Positions 8,089 to 11,789 of a stretch of DNA of 11,789 bases are shown here, piece after piece. The notes under the pieces are model-generated. The model searched no databases and was not told where the DNA came from. It saw nothing but the letters and a program-made list of their open reading frames with translations. This stretch comes from Pleurotus djamor. Taxonomy: Eukaryota > Basidiomycota > Agaricomycetes > Agaricales > Pleurotaceae. A program made the position numbers and the translations under genes. The stretch spans positions 1 through 11,789 of the forward strand of contig JAPEVF010001256.1 in assembly GCA_029747585.1 (NCBI GenBank). Reading direction: 5' to 3'. Positions within the stretch are counted from its first letter, which is position 1. Every line of letters begins with the position of its first letter.

Positions 8089-8471
8089 CGCTGCAGGACA
8101 AGGACGTTGTATCTAATCACGAACTTCCTTTCCACGCCACCTCCGACCAGTACCCCTCATGATTCATTACCACTTAGCTCTTCTCCGAGCAAGCACCCTC
8201 ATTCCTTCCAGAAGTCGTGAACTTAATGAAGTCATATCGCAAAGAGCACCTGACTGGCTTATCGATACCCGGACGCGATTTTCGAGCTTGGCACTCGTCT
8301 CATCTGAACAGTGCTGTGCATGTAGGCCTAATTCGCTCCCAAGTCGCTACCGATAAAACACCGATGCGTACTCTCTACGTCTGGAGGTATTGTCGTAGGT
8401 CTATTTAAAGGTGCGTCGAATGGGGGGGGTGTTACGTCAACTCACAATCATCTCTTTAACAGCCACACCAC
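8089..8471. promoter_or_regulatory. Shared divergent promoter region of the Nudix gene and tandem copy A
   Basis: 383 bp separate two divergent start codons, so both promoters should lie here. On the + side a TATA-like TATTTAAAG sits at 8402-8410, 62-70 bp before the ATG at 8472. No clear TATA element precedes the Nudix ATG. The short frames inside match no known protein. AACAG at 8458-8462 could be a 5' UTR splice acceptor, but no donor stands out. Confidence 0.5.
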
Positions 8472-9521
8472 ATGTCTTCGTCTGCTTCTGAAGTTTCTAC
8501 TACTGCAAACCCTGTAGATGAGGCCACGGTCCCCTCTGTCCCGGCCCCTGGGGACTCAAGTGACGGTCTCACCCCGCCTATTGGGACATCATATTGGAAA
8601 AGGTCTGCAAGTCACTCTCGATCTCGACCCGAAGCCCTACTCATGCTCAACATTCAGTATCCCGTTTAAATGGAACTCTAGCATATCTGACGTCGGCAAT
8701 GCTGAGTGGAACGTAGAGATATACGTATATGTCTCGTCAGCAGCACCTGACGACCCCCAGTTCACCTCAAAGGGCGGCCGTATTACGATCGTGATGGTCC
8801 ACACCGGATATTTCGAAACCAACCATTCCATAAACAAGGGTCTCAAGTTCATACACAACGTTGTCCCCTCCGTGAGTACTGTCTACCGAGAGCAGTGCCC
8901 GCCCGACTGGAGTGGTGAAGTAATTGGGAACATAGATGACGAGCGGCGCCGATGTAAGCCCCGGTGATCTCACCTCTGAGCAGCAAACTTCATACTGACA
9001 GCGACAAACTCTTAGACCACGTTGACTTCAAGGACTCGTTGCCGATGTTTAATAACGGAGGGAATGGCGAATTTGTTTTTGACGCACATTACTACATTGA
9101 GTATGAGCGGAAAGATACCACTCAAGGAGGAAGCTCTATGACTGATGGTCTTCAATTCGATGTGACGGCCAATGTCAAAGTAAGTTCCTCCACAAAGACG
9201 CAGTACACATCACCGGGTCACTGAATCTGAGTCGGATATGGCTAATCGTCATTTAGCTCTCCAATCCTGTCACCATACCGATCCACGGGCTTTCTGTGTT
9301 TAAGTTTGGTGACACGTCTGCCTTCCCCATGACCTTCTGTACGTGCGATTTACTCTACTAATGTGTCTGCGCTCGATGCTCATTATCTATCCAGCCATGA
9401 AGATCGGCTATGGAGCGGTAAGCGCCCATTTCCTTGGTGGGATATTCATTGATCTGATGTAACTGTTCCATCGAAGTGGCTTGGTCCTAAGACTGTCAAT
9501 ATCGACCTTGACTTTCCGTAG
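8472..9521 (+). CDS. Tandem paralogue A, uncharacterised 246-residue protein
   Basis: I do not recognise this family. Exons are 8472-8602, 8658-8953, 9016-9179, 9257-9338, 9395-9417 and 9477-9521 (TAG); introns are 55, 62, 77, 56 and 59 nt, all GT-AG and in phase. The model is strongly supported because copy B has the same five coding exon lengths downstream of exon 1. The protein has a Pro/Ser/acidic N-terminus (about 35 residues), then LTPPIGTSYWKS, AEWNVEIYVYVSSA, PDDPQFTSKGGRITIVMVHT, GLKFIHN, PPDWSGEVIG, DERRRY, SLPMFNNGG, TTQGGSS, FDVTANVKLS and a closing AWLGPKTVNIDLDFP. There is no signal peptide, membrane segment or obvious catalytic motif; alternating hydrophobic stretches suggest a beta-rich, probably cytosolic protein. 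It lies head to tail with copy B, 397 bp apart start-to-stop. Confidence 0.87.
9395..9417 (+). other. 23-nt microexon (exon 5) of paralogue A
   Basis: This exon encodes MKIGYGA between introns of 56 and 59 nt. Paralogue B has an exon of exactly the same length and phase (10824-10846, MRIGYGQ). The shared structure confirms both exons and predates the duplication. Confidence 0.8.
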
Positions 9522-9918
9522 AGAAGTTGACTGTGTTACACGCCTTAACCTGAACAAGGGGTTATGTAGAGTAAGGGGTGCTGGTGACCCCCTATATATT
9601 ACATACCGTGGATCAAATTCGCCGTTGATGTGATTTCCATCTACGTGCTCAGACTGTGGTCACAAGCATACTCATCATGAAAATGAATTAATGTTCTCTT
9701 CTTCTCGAACGTCCTAAACGTAACAAAGTTATCAGGCTATGAACCGAGGAACAACCCGACGCGAACACCCTGGAAAGCTTCTCACCATCTTAACTCGCCA
9801 CCGGTCTTAGTCCACATGTACATGATGAAAAATACTCCTACGGTTCCCGGAAGCAGCGTACTTAAACATACGACATCTTGCCATGAACGAATCATCCAGC
9901 ACCCACATCAGACACACT
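9522..9918 (+). promoter_or_regulatory. Intergenic region between tandem copies A and B
   Basis: This 397-bp stretch should hold the 3' end of copy A and the promoter of copy B. Possible TATA-type sequences are CTATATATTACATA (9590-9603) and the nearer ACTTAAAC (9860-9867), 52-59 bp before the preferred ATG at 9919. The second resembles in position the TATTTAAAG of copy A. An in-frame upstream ATG at 9883 would add 12 residues that copy A lacks. No repeat or further gene is visible. Confidence 0.4.
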
Positions 9919-10946
9919 ATGTCTTCACAAGATGAACCAACAATGCAAGGCCTTCCTGAAGAGCCAGCGCCAGCTCCATCTGATCCTAACCCGCGGGATA
10001 CCATATACAGTCTGACCCCACCTATCGGAACTGTCTTTTGGAAACGGTTCGTACTCTCGAAAACTGCTGAGGGTAAAAGCCTGGTTACTGATTAATATTT
10101 CACAGTGTTCCGTTCCAATGGATCTCCAGCAGAGATGACGTAGGAAGAGCCGAATGGAACGTTGAGATCTATGTCTATGTATCGTCGGCCAGACCCGATG
10201 ATCCACAATTCACCGCGAAAGGAGGGCGGATCACAGTTCTAATGGTTCACTCGGGGTACTTCGAAACGACCCAAACCGTGAGGAAGGGGCTGAAATTTAT
10301 GCATAACATCCTTTCGTCCGCCAACCCGGTATACCGAGCGCAGTTTCCACCGGATTGGAGTGGAGAAGTCATTGGGGACATCAAAGACGAGCGTCGCCGA
10401 TGTATGTCTTTCTTTCGTTTGATGCACGTTCACTTGTGATTGACACCCATGGAACAGACCGTATCGGCTACAAAGAATCTCTTCCTATGTTCAACAACGG
10501 AGGGAATGATCAATTCACATTTGATGCCGCTTACAACAATGAATACGATCGTAAGAATACGACACAAGGAGGAAGCAATATCACTGGGGGCCTGGTATTT
10601 GATGTGACGGCAAATGTCGAAGTAAGTCCCGCTTGTTGTCTCATATTTTCGCTGAGCCATCTACTTAAATTTTACTGCCATCCAGCTTTCCAGAGGTACT
10701 AATATCCCAATCCACGCCTTTTCTGTCTTCAACTACTCCACAGTCTCTGCCTTCCCCGTAACATACAGTGCGTATGGCTTGCCTTTGCGTTCGATCGACT
10801 GGGCTAAATTCAATTCAATGTAGCAATGAGGATTGGTTATGGCCAGGTAAGTCATTGTTTAGCAGCAAACGGGAAAAAATACGATTAATAAAATTTGCTA
10901 GTGGCTGAGCCCAAGAACCGTTAGGATTGACTTGAACTTTCCGTAA
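9919..10946 (+). CDS. Tandem paralogue B, uncharacterised 245-residue protein
   Basis: This is a paralogue of the preceding gene, about 70% identical in exon 2 by eye. Exons are 9919-10046, 10106-10401, 10458-10621, 10686-10767, 10824-10846 and 10902-10946 (TAA); introns are 59, 56, 64, 56 and 55 nt. Exons 2-6 (296, 164, 82, 23, 45 nt) match copy A exactly in length and phase; only exon 1 differs, by one codon. Start 9919 (MSSQDEP) is chosen because it matches MSSSASE of copy A; 9883 is an in-frame alternative. Shared blocks include LTPPIGT, AEWNVEIYVYVSSA, KGGRIT, VHSGYFET, PPDWSGEVIG, DERRRY, SLPMFNNGG, NTTQGGS and FDVTANVE, with the end RTVRIDLNFP. Introns and the N-terminus have diverged while the core is kept, so both copies look selected. 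Function unknown; no signal peptide or membrane segment. Confidence 0.88.
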
Positions 10947-11090
10947 ATAGCTCTCTGTATGTGTACTTTAGCGAAGTGGACATGTGCCCCTGAGCTCCTA
11001 TGAGTTAAAGGGGATATCAATTTTGTCAAGGCGATCGCTGAGCGTGCGAATTGCTGTTCTCACAGTCAATTCACTGGAGTTCGACGGAAC

Positions 11091-11748
11091 ATGACCCAGA
11101 TTCACGGCGATTCAGCGACAATGCCTGAACACGGTATGCCCTGCGACCCACTCTGAGCTCCCTGGTTCTTGAATTTCCATAGTACAGTATGCCGCTGCGT
11201 CTCATGTCCCATTAATCAAGTCACCAAGCCTTCGAGTCCCTCCGCCAGTTCGTCTGCCAATATTGCCAGTAAACGGCGAGTGTAGGTCTAACTTGCCAGT
11301 GAATTGTCTTAGGTTGAACTCCCCCCGGATATTCACCCGCTCCCAGAAAGCATAACACCATACGTAAGTCGTTCAGTAGACTCACAGAGTCCCGCTTATT
11401 ATCAACGCCTCACTCTAGTTTGTCTACCCATATACCCTGGAACCACATATCTTAACCTTGGAGTCATCACGACGGAACACCATGGCATCGCATGCCGCTC
11501 GTCGCGAAGCATACCTCCAGTCCCGTGAAGAAGAAAAGGCAAGGAGGAAGCGCGAGGCATTGAGAAGGATCGCGCCTGGGTTTGAGCCTGAAGGTGCCCC
11601 ATTGGTTCCCACGAAGCGCGACTCACTGGCACTCAGTTTGGGCGTTCATGGAGAGTCTCAAGGAAATCCGAAATCCTTGATGGATGATCTGGTCGATCAG
11701 TTGGCTGCGCTAGATGCTGCTGCGTCATCTAGGAGCTCGACTATGTAA
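11091..11748 (+). CDS. Small conserved-looking fungal protein of unknown function
   Basis: My exons are 11091-11133, 11183-11268, 11313-11363 and 11419-11748 (TAA), introns 49, 44 and 55 nt, giving 169 residues. The first exon is the least certain; the last is secure. The N-terminal half is proline-rich (SPSLRVPPPVRLPILP, VELPPDIHPLPESITPYFVY, then PYTLEPHILTLE). A highly charged, probably helical or coiled-coil stretch follows (AARREAYLQSREEEKARRKR, EALRRIAPGFEPE), and the end is MDDLVDQLAALDAA. I have the impression of similar small proteins in other basidiomycetes but cannot name a family. There is no signal peptide or membrane segment, and nothing links it to the tandem pair upstream. An ATG at 11482 (MASHAARR) would give the helical part alone, but the upstream exons keep frame and composition, so I prefer the longer model. 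Confidence 0.75.
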
Positions 11749-11789
11749 CTCTTCCCCATCAGACTTCATCTCCGCCACTCCATCACTTC

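Noticed and set aside
8159..8408. Short + frames upstream of paralogue A, considered as a third broken copy
   Set aside because: They share no motif with the paralogue family and lie in the expected promoter.
9883..9918. Upstream ATG giving 12 extra residues on paralogue B
   Set aside because: Copy A has no such extension and its MSSS start aligns with MSSQ at 9919; kept as an alternative.

Overview
The window reads as nuclear DNA of a filamentous basidiomycete, probably an Agaricomycete. Genes are dense and split by many short introns (mostly 44-98 nt, GT-AG, with one apparent GC-AG). The protein set is also fungal: a TFIIH subunit, a recyclin-type F-box protein, a WOPR (Gti1/Pac2) regulator and an MTH1-type Nudix enzyme. 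There is no bacterial operon logic, no recognisable RNA gene and no complete transposon. Species cannot be assigned from the sequence alone. All exon maps below were built by hand from splice signals, reading phase and remembered family conservation.

Layout. 1-1686 (+): 3' part of the TFB2/p52 (GTF2H4) gene of TFIIH, eight exons visible. 1687-3280: about 1.6 kb without a gene between two convergent genes, rich in short tandem repeats, with a 14-bp perfect inverted repeat just after the TFB2 stop. 3281-7019 (-): one continuous, phase-compatible exon chain that is really two half-genes. Its 5' half (7019 to about 5207) is recyclin-1 (Rcy1/Pof6 type: F-box followed by exocyst-like helices). Its 3' half (about 5202 to 3281) is the second lobe and disordered tail of a WOPR regulator. 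The change-over falls on two ambiguous bases (5203, 5206). The recyclin C-terminus and WOPR lobe 1 are both missing. 7155-8088 (-): a six-exon MTH1/NUDT1-like Nudix hydrolase with a 14-nt microexon. 8472-9521 and 9919-10946 (+): a tandem pair of intact paralogues of about 245 residues with the same six-exon structure, from a family I do not recognise. 11091-11748 (+): a four-exon gene for a conserved-looking small protein of unknown function.

The genes look like ordinary neighbours rather than one pathway. The two points most worth attention are the recyclin/WOPR junction and the tandem pair. The junction is either a real in-frame fusion or, more likely, missing sequence hidden behind single-N gaps. 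The N at 4568 independently shows that single Ns in this assembly do not always stand for one base. The tandem pair may be an undescribed basidiomycete protein family.
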